From Magnetococcales bacterium DC0425bin3 (GTDB lineage Bacteria; Pseudomonadota; Magnetococcia; Magnetococcales; DC0425bin3), in contig PEAP01000024.1 of the NCBI GenBank assembly GCA_002753665.1, positions 1-33,060 on the forward strand: 33,060 bases of DNA. The letters are read 5' to 3'. The notes under the pieces are model-generated. The model did no database searches and had not been told where the DNA came from. It saw only the letters and a list, made by a program, of their open reading frames with translations. A program made the translations under genes and the position numbers. Numbering within the stretch: the first letter of the stretch is position 1; each line of letters opens with the position of its first letter. Below are positions 1 to 7,146 of the stretch, one piece after another.

Positions 1-731
1 GTCTTTGCCGGGGGGAATTCCCCCCGGGGGGGGGGGGGGGGGGCCCCCTCGACGGCCGGTTTTGCGGCCTGATCCGGGACCTCCGGGGGGCCCCCCAACC
101 GTTCCACCCGGCGAATGAGCCGCTGGCGCAGGGTCTCCGGAGGCACGGCCGCCAGGGCCTTGCGGTACAGGGCCAGGGCGGCGATGGCATCACCGCCCTG
201 CCGGGCCAGCAGGCCCTCCAGTTCCAAAGCATGGGCGCGGAAGGCGGACTGTTCGCCGATGCGCACCAGGTAGGAACGGGCCCGGGCCGGGTCGCCGGCG
301 GTGAGATAGGCGGCATCCAGCAGGGCCAGGGAGCCCAGGGGAGAATCGGCCCCCGCTTCGGCGATCAGGGTCTCCAGTTGGCCCACCGCCCCCGCCTGGT
401 CGCCCCCCTTGGCCAGGACCCGGGCCTTCATCAGGCGGGCCAGGCGGGCATAGCCATGGCCCGGGTGGTCCCGCAACAAGGCTTCCAGGCTGGCGGAGCC
501 GTTCCCCCCGGCCGGGCCGGCCAGCTCCTGCCGGGCCTTGCCGAACAGGTCGGAGGCGGTCTGATCCTGCCGGACCCGATGGTCCTGCCAGCCCACGAAA
601 CCGAACAGTCCGGCGAAGAACAGCACCAGGCCGCCGATGATCGGGCCCCGGTGGCGCATCCAGAACTTGCGCAACCGTTCCGCCTCGACCTCCTGGTCCA
701 CTTCCTGAAAAATGATGTCGTCCTGGGCCAT
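1..731 (-). CDS. YfgM-like tetratricopeptide membrane protein (3' end missing)
   Basis: The reading frame opens with ATG at 731 and stays open to the left edge, so the C-terminus is missing or lies in the doubtful poly-G stretch. The protein begins with a short charged cytoplasmic segment (MAQDDIIFQEVDQEVEAER). A single transmembrane helix follows at about residues 32-50 (PIIGGLVLFFAGLFGFVGW), then an alanine- and leucine-rich helical domain of TPR type. This is the layout of YfgM, an inner-membrane protein with a periplasmic TPR domain that binds the SecYEG translocon and periplasmic chaperones in E. coli. It starts 11 nt after the hisS stop, and yfgM follows hisS in many proteobacteria. Family assignment rests on layout and synteny. 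No homology search was run, so the exact function is inferred. Confidence 0.8.
   Translation of the reverse strand, partial: MAQDDIIFQEVDQEVEAERLRKFWMRHRGPIIGGLVLFFAGLFGFVGWQDHRVRQDQTASDLFGKARQELAGPAGGNGSASLEALLRDHPGHGYARLARLMKARVLAKGGDQAGAVGQLETLIAEAGADSPLGSLALLDAAYLTAGDPARARSYLVRIGEQSAFRAHALELEGLLARQGGDAIAALALYRKALAAVPPETLRQRLIRRVERLGGPPEVPDQAAKPAVEGAPPPPPRGEFPPAK
8..48. other. Palindrome and 18-G homopolymer at the left edge
   Basis: Positions 8-27 form a perfect 20-nt palindrome (CC, six G, AATT, six C, GG). It runs directly into an uninterrupted run of 18 G at 26-43, followed by five C. The run falls in the 3' part of the YfgM-like gene, where it would code for a proline stretch. Such a run at the end of a sequence is typical of a low-quality contig end, though a real low-complexity tail cannot be excluded. 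Confidence 0.6.
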
Positions 732-742
732 GGGATGCGTCC

Positions 743-2008
743 CTAGGGTTCCGATGGTCGGGTGGCCGTCGTCGGCCACAGTTGGTCGAGCAGCCCGTCC
801 CGGGGCAGCACCCGCTGCTGACCGTTGTGCATGTCCTTGACCGTCACGGTGGCGTCCAGCGCCTCCTGTCCGGCCAGGATCAGGGTGACCGGCGCGCCGG
901 AGCGGTCGGCCTTTTTCATCTGGCTCTTCATGGAGCCGCCCTGGAGATTGAGATCCACCGTCCGCCCCGCGGCCCGCAGGCTCTCGGCCAGGACCAGGGC
1001 GGGACCGACCCCCTGCTCCACCGCCACCAGATAGGCGTCCGGCGGGCCGGCGGCGCCGACCCCGTCTTCCAGCAGCAGGGCGAGGCGTTCCAGGCCGGCG
1101 GCGAAGCCGATGGCCGGGGTGGGAGGGCCGCCCATCTCCGCCACCAGGGCATCGTAGCGCCCCCCGGCGGCCACGGCATTCTGGGCGCCCAGATCCCCGG
1201 TGGTGACCTCGAAGGCGGTGCGGCTGTAGTAGTCCAGACCCCGCACCATCAGGGGATTGTGACGCCAGCGCAGGCCCAGGACGTCCAGGTGGGCGGTCAG
1301 GCCGCCGAAGTGGTCCCGGCAGGCCGGGCAGAGCTGTCCGCTCAAGTGGGGGGCGGCGGCGGCCAGCTCCCGGCACCCGGGCTCCTTGCAGTCGAGAACC
1401 CGCAGGGGGTTGCGGTCCAGGCGCTGGCGGCAGTTGTCGCACAGCCCGTCCCGGACCCCGGTCAGATGCCGGACCAGCCGCTCCCGATAGGGCTCCCGGC
1501 AGACCGGGCAGCCCAGGGAGTTGATTTCCAGCTCCAGCCGTCCCCGCAGCCCGATGGCCTCCAGGAAGGCCATGATCATGGCCATCATCTCGGCATCGGC
1601 CAGGGGTCCCTCGGGACCGAACAGTTCACAGCCGATCTGGTGGAACTGCCGGTAGCGGCCCTTCTGGGGCCGCTCGTAGCGGAACATGGGCCCCCGGTAG
1701 CAGACCCGCCAGGGCAGGTTGCGGGTCTGGCCGTTTTCCAGGAAGGCGCGCACCACGGCGGCGGTGCCCTCGGGCCGCAGGGCGAGGGACTCGCCGTTGC
1801 GGTCGGGAAAGGTGTACATCTCCTTTTCCACGATGTCGGTGGTGCCGCCCACCGCCCGGGAGAAGAGTTCGGTCTTTTCGAACAGGGGGGTGCGGATCTC
1901 ACGATAGCCGTAGCGGCCGAAGATCCGCAGGGCGGTTTCCTCGATGAATCGCAGGCGCTCCGCCTCTTCCGGCAGGAAATCCCTGGTGCCTCGAACGGCC
2001 TTGATCAT
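743..2008 (-). CDS. hisS: Histidyl-tRNA synthetase
   Basis: Class II synthetase of 421 residues that charges tRNA-His in the cytoplasm. Motif 2 is seen near residues 109-124 (FRYERPQKGRYRQFHQ). The histidine-binding HisA signature lies at 256-268 (RGLDYYSRTAFE), and motif 3 is at 301-313 (GFAAGLERLALLL). A C-terminal anticodon-binding domain follows. Between motif 2 and the HisA motif lie eight cysteines, including three CxxC pairs (167/170, 190/193, 227/230) plus Cys207 and Cys212. These could hold zinc; such cysteine-rich forms occur in some bacterial HisRS, whereas the E. coli enzyme lacks them. The start at MIKAVRGTRDFLP matches the family N-terminus. The gene sits between ispG and the yfgM-like gene and is probably cotranscribed with both. 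Confidence 0.97.
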   Translation of the reverse strand: MIKAVRGTRDFLPEEAERLRFIEETALRIFGRYGYREIRTPLFEKTELFSRAVGGTTDIVEKEMYTFPDRNGESLALRPEGTAAVVRAFLENGQTRNLPWRVCYRGPMFRYERPQKGRYRQFHQIGCELFGPEGPLADAEMMAMIMAFLEAIGLRGRLELEINSLGCPVCREPYRERLVRHLTGVRDGLCDNCRQRLDRNPLRVLDCKEPGCRELAAAAPHLSGQLCPACRDHFGGLTAHLDVLGLRWRHNPLMVRGLDYYSRTAFEVTTGDLGAQNAVAAGGRYDALVAEMGGPPTPAIGFAAGLERLALLLEDGVGAAGPPDAYLVAVEQGVGPALVLAESLRAAGRTVDLNLQGGSMKSQMKKADRSGAPVTLILAGQEALDATVTVKDMHNGQQRVLPRDGLLDQLWPTTATRPSEP

Positions 2009-2050
2009 GCGTCCCCGACTGGTCGCGAAAGCCGCCGGGCGGCTTTCAGG

Positions 2051-3190
2051 TCATTGCTGGCTGGTGGCGGGCGGCGGTCCTTCTGCGGCCGGGTCGGCCG
2101 CGCGCATCCTGGCAGCCGCCGCCTCCACCTCCCGGACCAGGGTTTCCACCAGGTCGGCATCGGCCAGTTTGCCCACCGGCGCGCCGTTGCGGTAGAGAAG
2201 ATTGTCGCCGGCGCCGCCCACCACGCCCACGGCGCTTTCCCTGGCCTCTCCCGGCCCGTTGACCACGCAGCCGATCACCGACAGCGTGACCGGCTCCCGC
2301 ACATGGGCCAGCCGTTCCTCCAGCTGTTCCACCACCCCGATGACCGGAAACTCCTGTCGGGAGCAGGTGGGGCAGGAAACGATGTCCACCCCCCGGGAGC
2401 GCAGTCCCAGGGACTTGAGGATTTCGAAGCCCACCTTCACCTCGGCGACCGGATCGGCGGAGAGGGAGACGCGCAGGGTATCGCCGATTCCCTCGCAGAG
2501 CAACAGGCCGAGCCCCACGGCGGATTTCACCGATCCCGGCAGCAGCCCGCCGGCCTCGGTCACCCCCAGGTGCAGGGGATAGTCCACCTGGCGGGACAGC
2601 AGCCGGTAGGCGGCCACGGTCATGCCCACCTGGCTGGCCTTGAGGCTGACCTTGATCTCCCGGTAATCCAGGTCTTCCAGGATGCGGATGTGGTTCAGGG
2701 CGGATTCCACCATGGCCGCGGGACAGGGTTCGCCATGGCGGGCCAGCAGGTCCTTCTCCAGGGAGCCGGCGTTGACCCCGATGCGGATGGGCACCCGGCG
2801 TTCCCGGGCGGCCCGCACCACCTCGGCCACCCGCTGCCGGGAGCCGATGTTGCCCGGGTTGATGCGCAGGCCGTCGATGCCCTGGTCCAAGGCCAGCAGG
2901 GCCAGCCGATAGTCAAAATGGATGTCGGCGATGAGGGGTACCGGAGCGGCGGCACGGATCGGCCCCACGGCCAGGGCCGCGTCGGCATCGGGACAGGAGA
3001 TGCGCACCAGATCGGCGCCGGCGGCGGCCAGGGCCTGGACTTGGGCGCTGGTGGCGGCCACGTCCCGGGTATCGGTGTTGGTCATGGACTGCACCGTAAT
3101 GGGGGAGTTGCCCCCCACGGCCACCCGGCCCACCCGGATCTCCCGGGTGGCCCGTCGGGGCAGGGTGATGGCATGGCGATGGCCGGCCAT
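2051..3190 (-). CDS. ispG: 4-hydroxy-3-methylbut-2-enyl-diphosphate synthase
   Basis: IspG (GcpE), 379 residues, catalyses the reductive conversion of MEcPP to HMBPP, the penultimate step of the MEP isoprenoid pathway. The N-terminal TIM-barrel motifs are visible (VQSMTNTDTRD, IADIHFDY, RINPGNIG). The C-terminal iron-sulfur domain carries the three cluster cysteines (Cys273 and Cys276 in SCPTC, Cys308 in GCVVNGPGE) and the conserved Glu315 that acts as fourth ligand. Its ATG overlaps the rodZ TGA by one base (TGATG), which suggests translational coupling. Its stop is 42 nt before hisS. The extreme C-terminus is an Ala/Pro-rich tail with no visible motif. Confidence 0.97.
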   Translation of the reverse strand: MAGHRHAITLPRRATREIRVGRVAVGGNSPITVQSMTNTDTRDVAATSAQVQALAAAGADLVRISCPDADAALAVGPIRAAAPVPLIADIHFDYRLALLALDQGIDGLRINPGNIGSRQRVAEVVRAARERRVPIRIGVNAGSLEKDLLARHGEPCPAAMVESALNHIRILEDLDYREIKVSLKASQVGMTVAAYRLLSRQVDYPLHLGVTEAGGLLPGSVKSAVGLGLLLCEGIGDTLRVSLSADPVAEVKVGFEILKSLGLRSRGVDIVSCPTCSRQEFPVIGVVEQLEERLAHVREPVTLSVIGCVVNGPGEARESAVGVVGGAGDNLLYRNGAPVGKLADADLVETLVREVEAAAARMRAADPAAEGPPPATSQQ

Positions 3191-4599
3191 CAGTCCCCCT
3201 CCGACTGGTCGCCGCCTCCGGGCGTCGTGTTGCCGGTTTCAGGGGTGTTGGCGGATTCGGGCGGGTTGCCACCTCCAGTCATGCCGAAGCGCCGCAACAG
3301 GCCGGCGGCGCTGAGGTCCACGTCCCGGGCGATCATCCCCCGGGGGCCCAAGGCCGGCATGGGCCGGCCATCGACCCACAGCAGGATGCCGCCGGCATTG
3401 CCAAACCGGCCGATGTAGCCGGCGCCATCGCCGGGAATCACCAACCGCTCGCCAGGATCCAGGGTGCCCGCCCGCATCCGCCCGCCCTGGGAATCCTGGA
3501 TGCGAAGCCATACCCGTTCCTTGACATCCACGATCACCCGCCCGGTGGATTCCGTTCCCGCCCCGGTCACCACCGCCGCTTCCAGCGATTCCACGGCCGG
3601 CTCGGCCGGGGGCGAAGACGCGGACTGCGCCGGTGACGCAGGCGCAGCGGGAGGGGACGCTTCGGGGCCGGCCGGCCGTTCGGGGGCCGGTTGGGGCTCC
3701 CGCTCACGTTTGCGGGGAGCGGGAAAGGAGGTGTTCCGCTGGGGTTCCCCGGACCCGGTGGCGGAGGCCAGCGCCGGGGAAGAGGCAAGAGGCGTCCAGG
3801 GGGCCGCCTGGTCCGGCTGAGGTTTGGGCTGGGCCGGAGCCGATTCCGGCCGCGCCTGGGGCGGCTCTTCCGGATCGGACGGCAGAAAAATGGTGTCCCG
3901 GACCGCCGAGGAGGCGGATTCCGGCAATCCCGCAGGGGCGGACGCCAGCTCCTGGGGGGCGGGGTCCTCCTCCTGGAGTTCGGAAGACGGCAGGCCGGAG
4001 GCGCCATCGGCCGGGGGCGGATTTTCCCGGGGCAGGTCCTCTTCCGGGTTTTCCCGGGTGAAATAGTCCGTCACCGTGCCGACCCAGTCGGGGATGGCCA
4101 GCCCGGGAGCGCCCTGCCACTGCTCGTAGGCCACCAGCAACGCCACGATGGTCAACACGCCACCCAGCACCATCCAGCGGGTGGGACGGCTGCGGGAGGT
4201 GGAGGCCGGGGGCGGAAAGACCTGGGTGGTGAGGGCCGCGTTGCCCAGCTTCAGGGCTTCGTTGAAACGGGCCGCCATCTCCTGTTCGGGGAAGCCGAGG
4301 AACCTGGAGTAAATACGCAGGAACCCCAGGGCGAAGGTGGTTCCGGGCAGTCGGGCGATGTCCCCCGCCTCCAGGGACTGCAGATGGTGGATGCGGATGT
4401 GGGTCAGCCGGGCCACATCCTCAATGCTCAACCCCTTCTCCTCCCGGGTCTGCCGCAGGGTGGCGCCGATGCGCCGCACGCCGTCGCCGGGGGCCTCGGC
4501 CAGCGGCACGGCGCCATGTCCCTCCTCTCCGGCGGTGGACATGTCCCGGTTGGCGGTTGCGGGTTTCTCCTTGTCCTTGCGCATGGTTCCCCACCCCAT
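3190..4599 (-). CDS. rodZ: RodZ-like cytoskeletal HTH membrane protein
   Basis: 469 residues. The cytoplasmic N-terminus holds a RodZ-type helix-turn-helix at about 43-105 (IGATLRQTREEKGLSIEDVARLT). One transmembrane helix follows at about 142-158 (WMVLGGVLTIVALLVAY). A long Pro/Glu/Ser-rich linker leads to a periplasmic DUF4115-like beta domain at about 350-430 (VWLRIQDSQGGRM ... GLLLWVDG-like strands). RodZ links MreB to the cell-wall elongation machinery and sets rod shape. The linker of roughly 180 residues is very proline-rich and probably disordered. The ATG at 4599 lies 4 nt after the nadE stop. A second in-frame ATG at 4584 is preceded by a GGGGTGGGG stretch and could be the true start. 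Synteny with ispG and hisS supports the call. Confidence 0.92.
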   Translation of the reverse strand: MGWGTMRKDKEKPATANRDMSTAGEEGHGAVPLAEAPGDGVRRIGATLRQTREEKGLSIEDVARLTHIRIHHLQSLEAGDIARLPGTTFALGFLRIYSRFLGFPEQEMAARFNEALKLGNAALTTQVFPPPASTSRSRPTRWMVLGGVLTIVALLVAYEQWQGAPGLAIPDWVGTVTDYFTRENPEEDLPRENPPPADGASGLPSSELQEEDPAPQELASAPAGLPESASSAVRDTIFLPSDPEEPPQARPESAPAQPKPQPDQAAPWTPLASSPALASATGSGEPQRNTSFPAPRKREREPQPAPERPAGPEASPPAAPASPAQSASSPPAEPAVESLEAAVVTGAGTESTGRVIVDVKERVWLRIQDSQGGRMRAGTLDPGERLVIPGDGAGYIGRFGNAGGILLWVDGRPMPALGPRGMIARDVDLSAAGLLRRFGMTGGGNPPESANTPETGNTTPGGGDQSEGD

Positions 4600-4603
4600 C
4601 TGG

Positions 4604-6265
4604 TCAGATCACCCGAAAACCATTGGTGATCGGATAGCGCCGGTCCTTGCCGAACGCCCGCTGGGTGATGCGCACCCCGGGGCAGGCCTGGCGACGCTTG
4701 TATTCGCTGCGGTCCACCATGCGGATCACCCGCGCGGCGGTTTCCCGGTCGATGCCCTGAGCCATGATCTCCTTCAGGCCCATCTCCCGTTCGACATAGA
4801 GATGCAGGATCCGGTCCAACAGCGAATAGGGGGGGAGAGAATCGGTATCCTTCTGGTTGGGTTTCAGTTCGGCGGTGGGGGCCTTGTCGATCACCCGTTG
4901 GGGAACCGGCGGGGTCTGTCCGGCGGCCACCGCCCAGGCGTTGCGGGCCTCGGCCAGTCGATAGACCGTGGTCTTGAACACATCCTTGAGAACCGAAAAG
5001 CCGCCGGCCATGTCGCCGTAGAGGGTGGCATAGCCCACGCTCATCTCACTCTTGTTGCCGGTGGTGACCAGGAGACTGCCCTTCTTGTTGGACAGCGCCA
5101 TCAGCAGGGTGGCGCGGATGCGGGGCTGGAGATTCTCCTCCGTCACATCCTCCCCCCGCCCCCGGAACTCTCCGGCCAGCTCGGCCCGGAAGATCTCGAA
5201 CAGCCGGCCGATGGGGATTTCGCTCAGGCGGATGCCCAGGCGCCGGGCGCCATCGGCCGCGTCATCCAGGCTGTCCTGGCTGGTGAACCGGGAGGGCATC
5301 ATCACCGCCTCCACCCGCTCCGGCCCCAGGGCGTCGGCGCAGATGACCGCGGTCAGGGCCGAATCGATGCCGCCGGAAAGGCCCAGCACCACCCCCGAAA
5401 AGCCGTTCTTGGTGACGTAGTCCCGCAGGCCCAGGCAGAGGGCCTCCCAGATCTCCCGTTCGCCCCCGGGCGGGTCCGGCTCCGGAAGTGGATCGGCTTC
5501 CAGCGCGCGGGGTTGCACGCCGGCGGCGTCGCCGGTCAGGCGCAGCAGGCGCAGATCCTCGCGGAACGCGGGGCAGGCAGTGACGATCCCGCCCCGGGCA
5601 TCCATGGCGAAGGAGGCGCCGTCGAACACCAGTTCGTCCTGGCCGCCCACCTGGTTGAGGTAGATGACCGGCAGGGGATTTTCCGCCACCCTTTGGGCCA
5701 CCACCCGGCGTCGATCCACCCGCTTGCCCGCCCGGTAGGGGGAGGCGTTGAGGTTGACGATCCAGGTCGCCCCGGCGGCGGCCAGGGCGGCCATGGGCCC
5801 GTCCCCATGCCAGATGTCTTCGCAGATGGTGATGCCGAAGGGCAGGCCCTGGTGGTGGAACAGCCGCACCCGGTCGCCGGGGGTGAAGTAGCGCCGTTCG
5901 TCGAACACGCCGTAGTTGGGCAGGCGCCATTTGGCGGCGTAGCCGCTCTCCTGCCCGGCCTGGACCGCCACCCCGGCATTGACCAGCACCCCTCCCTCCC
6001 GGCGGACGGAGCCGTAGACGGCATCGATGCCGAGGGCGCCCAACTGCCGGTGCAGGACCTGTTCGATTTCGGCCAACCGTTCCAGGAACAGGGGTTTGTG
6101 CAGCAGATCCTCCGGGGGATAGCCGGTGAGGACCAGTTCGGGAAAGACCACCAGCCCGGCCCCGGCGGCCCGCGCCCGGCCGGCCGCGTCCAGGACCTTC
6201 TCCAGATTGCCTTCCAGGTGCCCCACATGGGGGTTGACCTGGGCCATGGCCAATATCGAGTCCAT
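4604..6265 (-). CDS. nadE: Glutamine-dependent NAD+ synthetase
   Basis: 553 residues with two fused domains. The N-terminal nitrilase-fold glutaminase (about 1-260) releases ammonia from glutamine and has the Glu-Lys-Cys triad: Glu43 in FPELVLTGYPPEDL, Lys112 in AKWRLPNYGVFDE, Cys148 in TICEDIWH. The C-terminal NAD synthetase (about 275-553) has the ATP pyrophosphatase P-loop SGGIDSA at 297-303 and the TGNKSE and YGDMAGG motifs. It amidates deamido-NAD at the last step of NAD synthesis. The length matches the glutamine-dependent class. An alternative start at Met7 (MAQVNPHVGH) would match the usual N-terminus better. The gene leads the nadE-rodZ-ispG-hisS run and is the most likely place for that operon's promoter. 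Confidence 0.97.
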   Translation of the reverse strand: MDSILAMAQVNPHVGHLEGNLEKVLDAAGRARAAGAGLVVFPELVLTGYPPEDLLHKPLFLERLAEIEQVLHRQLGALGIDAVYGSVRREGGVLVNAGVAVQAGQESGYAAKWRLPNYGVFDERRYFTPGDRVRLFHHQGLPFGITICEDIWHGDGPMAALAAAGATWIVNLNASPYRAGKRVDRRRVVAQRVAENPLPVIYLNQVGGQDELVFDGASFAMDARGGIVTACPAFREDLRLLRLTGDAAGVQPRALEADPLPEPDPPGGEREIWEALCLGLRDYVTKNGFSGVVLGLSGGIDSALTAVICADALGPERVEAVMMPSRFTSQDSLDDAADGARRLGIRLSEIPIGRLFEIFRAELAGEFRGRGEDVTEENLQPRIRATLLMALSNKKGSLLVTTGNKSEMSVGYATLYGDMAGGFSVLKDVFKTTVYRLAEARNAWAVAAGQTPPVPQRVIDKAPTAELKPNQKDTDSLPPYSLLDRILHLYVEREMGLKEIMAQGIDRETAARVIRMVDRSEYKRRQACPGVRITQRAFGKDRRYPITNGFRVI

Positions 6266-6310
6266 TGTCTTGCCGCTGGTATGCCGAAGCCTGGATTCAA
6301 CCCTGCCATC

Positions 6311-6454
6311 CTACGTCATCCCCCCACGGTTTCCAATGGCGACCAAAGACCCTTCAGACAGCGCCTGCTTCATGGCTTCCCTGGAAGCTTCTCCATGTCT
6401 GGAGCCGCCGTCCAGCACATCAATGATGACATTCGTATCGACGGCTGTGATCAC
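6311..6454 (-). pseudogene. VapC PIN-domain toxin, truncated after about 40 residues
   Basis: A GTG at 6454 overlaps the antitoxin stop codon (GTGA) and opens a 47-residue frame. It starts with the PIN signature (ITAVDTNVIIDVLDGG), where Asp6 would be the first metal ligand, and continues as normal PIN sequence (REAMKQALSEGSLVAIGN). It then ends in six unrelated residues and a TAG. A complete PIN domain is about 130 residues with three further acidic residues, so this piece cannot be an active ribonuclease. The break coincides with a 16-nt repeat (6324-6339) that recurs at 6783-6799 beside another broken toxin. The remnant was identified from motif and its overlap with the antitoxin. Confidence 0.8.
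6324..6339. repeat. Direct repeat copy 1, at the VapC break
   Basis: The sequence CCACGGTTTCCAATGG lies inside the last homologous codons of the VapC remnant. The partner copy at 6783-6799 is identical apart from one extra T. See the related finding. Confidence 0.6.
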
Positions 6455-6672
6455 AGCTCACCACGCAGGTCGGATAGGATGTCATCCGTATCCCTGCCCG
6501 TACTCAGCGAGCCGAAGGCCTCATCGACCGGATTGGCGGTGACTGCCTTGACAGCCACCAGTCTTCCCTTCTCGATCTGGAAATCGAGAACGGCTCCTGG
6601 CCGAATTCCAAGCTGCTCTCGAAGCGCCTTGGGGATTGTCACCTGACCACGTTCCGCCACCCTGGCTTTCAT
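6451..6672 (-). CDS. AbrB/MazE-type antitoxin (VapB)
   Basis: 73 residues from ATG 6672, chosen because an AGAGAGGAG ribosome-binding site lies just upstream and because MKARVAERGQVTIPKALRE is the usual start of a SpoVT/AbrB swapped-hairpin DNA-binding domain. A longer in-frame extension upstream lacks homology and is not counted. The C-terminal part (about 45-73) would bind and block the toxin. It overlaps the start of the truncated VapC by 4 nt, as in functional vapBC operons. The antitoxin is complete although its toxin is broken, so it may persist as a solitary regulator or as protection against related toxins. Three tandem 12-13 nt repeats at 6696-6732 are a plausible operator for it. 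Confidence 0.85.
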   Translation of the reverse strand: MKARVAERGQVTIPKALREQLGIRPGAVLDFQIEKGRLVAVKAVTANPVDEAFGSLSTGRDTDDILSDLRGEL

Positions 6673-6695
6673 GGCGTCAAACTCCTCTCTTCGGA

Positions 6696-6732
6696 CTGAC
6701 TGATTGTCTGACTGAATTGTCTGACTGATTGT
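6696..6732. repeat. Three tandem 12-13 nt repeats upstream of the AbrB antitoxin
   Basis: The unit CTGACTGATTGT occurs at 6696-6707, as CTGACTGAATTGT (one extra A) at 6708-6720, and again at 6721-6732. It ends about 24 nt upstream of the antitoxin ATG on its promoter side. Tandem iterons in this place are typical of autoregulatory operators of toxin-antitoxin operons. That role is inferred from position only. Confidence 0.6.
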
Positions 6733-6782
6733 CCAGGTATGGCAATCTATGTATGGAATCATACCAGAACAGTATGCATTCA

Positions 6783-6799
6783 CCACGGTTTTCCAATGG
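6783..6799. repeat. Direct repeat copy 2, before the MazF remnant
   Basis: CCACGGTTTTCCAATGG, differing from 6324-6339 by one T. It lies about 30-50 nt before the point where recognisable MazF sequence begins. Confidence 0.6.
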
Positions 6800-6828
6800 G
6801 GGCGTCCCGGGGCTGGTCAAACGCCGAT

Positions 6829-7101
6829 GTTCATGCTAGGTTAACCGACTCGATCACGATCTGTGCGTTCACCCCGGATAAAACCGACGCCCCATTGTTC
6901 CGGTTGCCCGTCGAGCCGAATGAGCGCAACGGATTGCATGCCCCTTGCCGGTTGATGGTGGACAAGATCACCACGGTTCCGAAATCCAAGATCGGAACGC
7001 ACGTTGGACGTCTGGACGACAAGGACGTCCTGCGGTTCAATCAAGCGATCATGGTGTTTCTCGGTTTGGCCGGGTCACCGCTTTCCTGCCGCCAGCCATG
7101 A
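6829..7101 (+). pseudogene. MazF/PemK-family toxin, N-terminus missing
   Basis: The frame reads as the C-terminal three quarters of a MazF/PemK mRNA interferase. Visible family motifs are LTDSITICAFT, DAPLFRLPVEPNERNGL, LMVDKITTVPKSKIG and GRLDDKDVLRFNQA, followed by a hydrophobic end (IMVFLGLA). About 25-30 N-terminal residues, which carry the RGDI/Y strand and the conserved arginine of the active site, are absent. The codons upstream of about 6829 have no resemblance to the family and no ribosome-binding site fits. No MazE-type antitoxin precedes it on this strand. I read it as a decayed toxin. A start at an upstream ATG (6739) would add unrelated sequence and is unlikely to give an active protein. 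Confidence 0.75.
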
Positions 7102-7146
7102 GCTTCGAAACCGGCTGGGACGGACATTTGCCTCGGGAGCTTCCTT

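Noticed and set aside
782-3418. A very long plus-strand open frame (878 codons) opposite hisS and ispG
   Set aside because: It is the antisense shadow of two strongly recognised minus-strand genes in GC-rich DNA, has Gly/Gln/His-rich nonsense composition, and shows no domain.
4337-6646. A 769-codon plus-strand frame opposite nadE and the antitoxin
   Set aside because: Antisense of nadE, with the same shadow composition and no motif.
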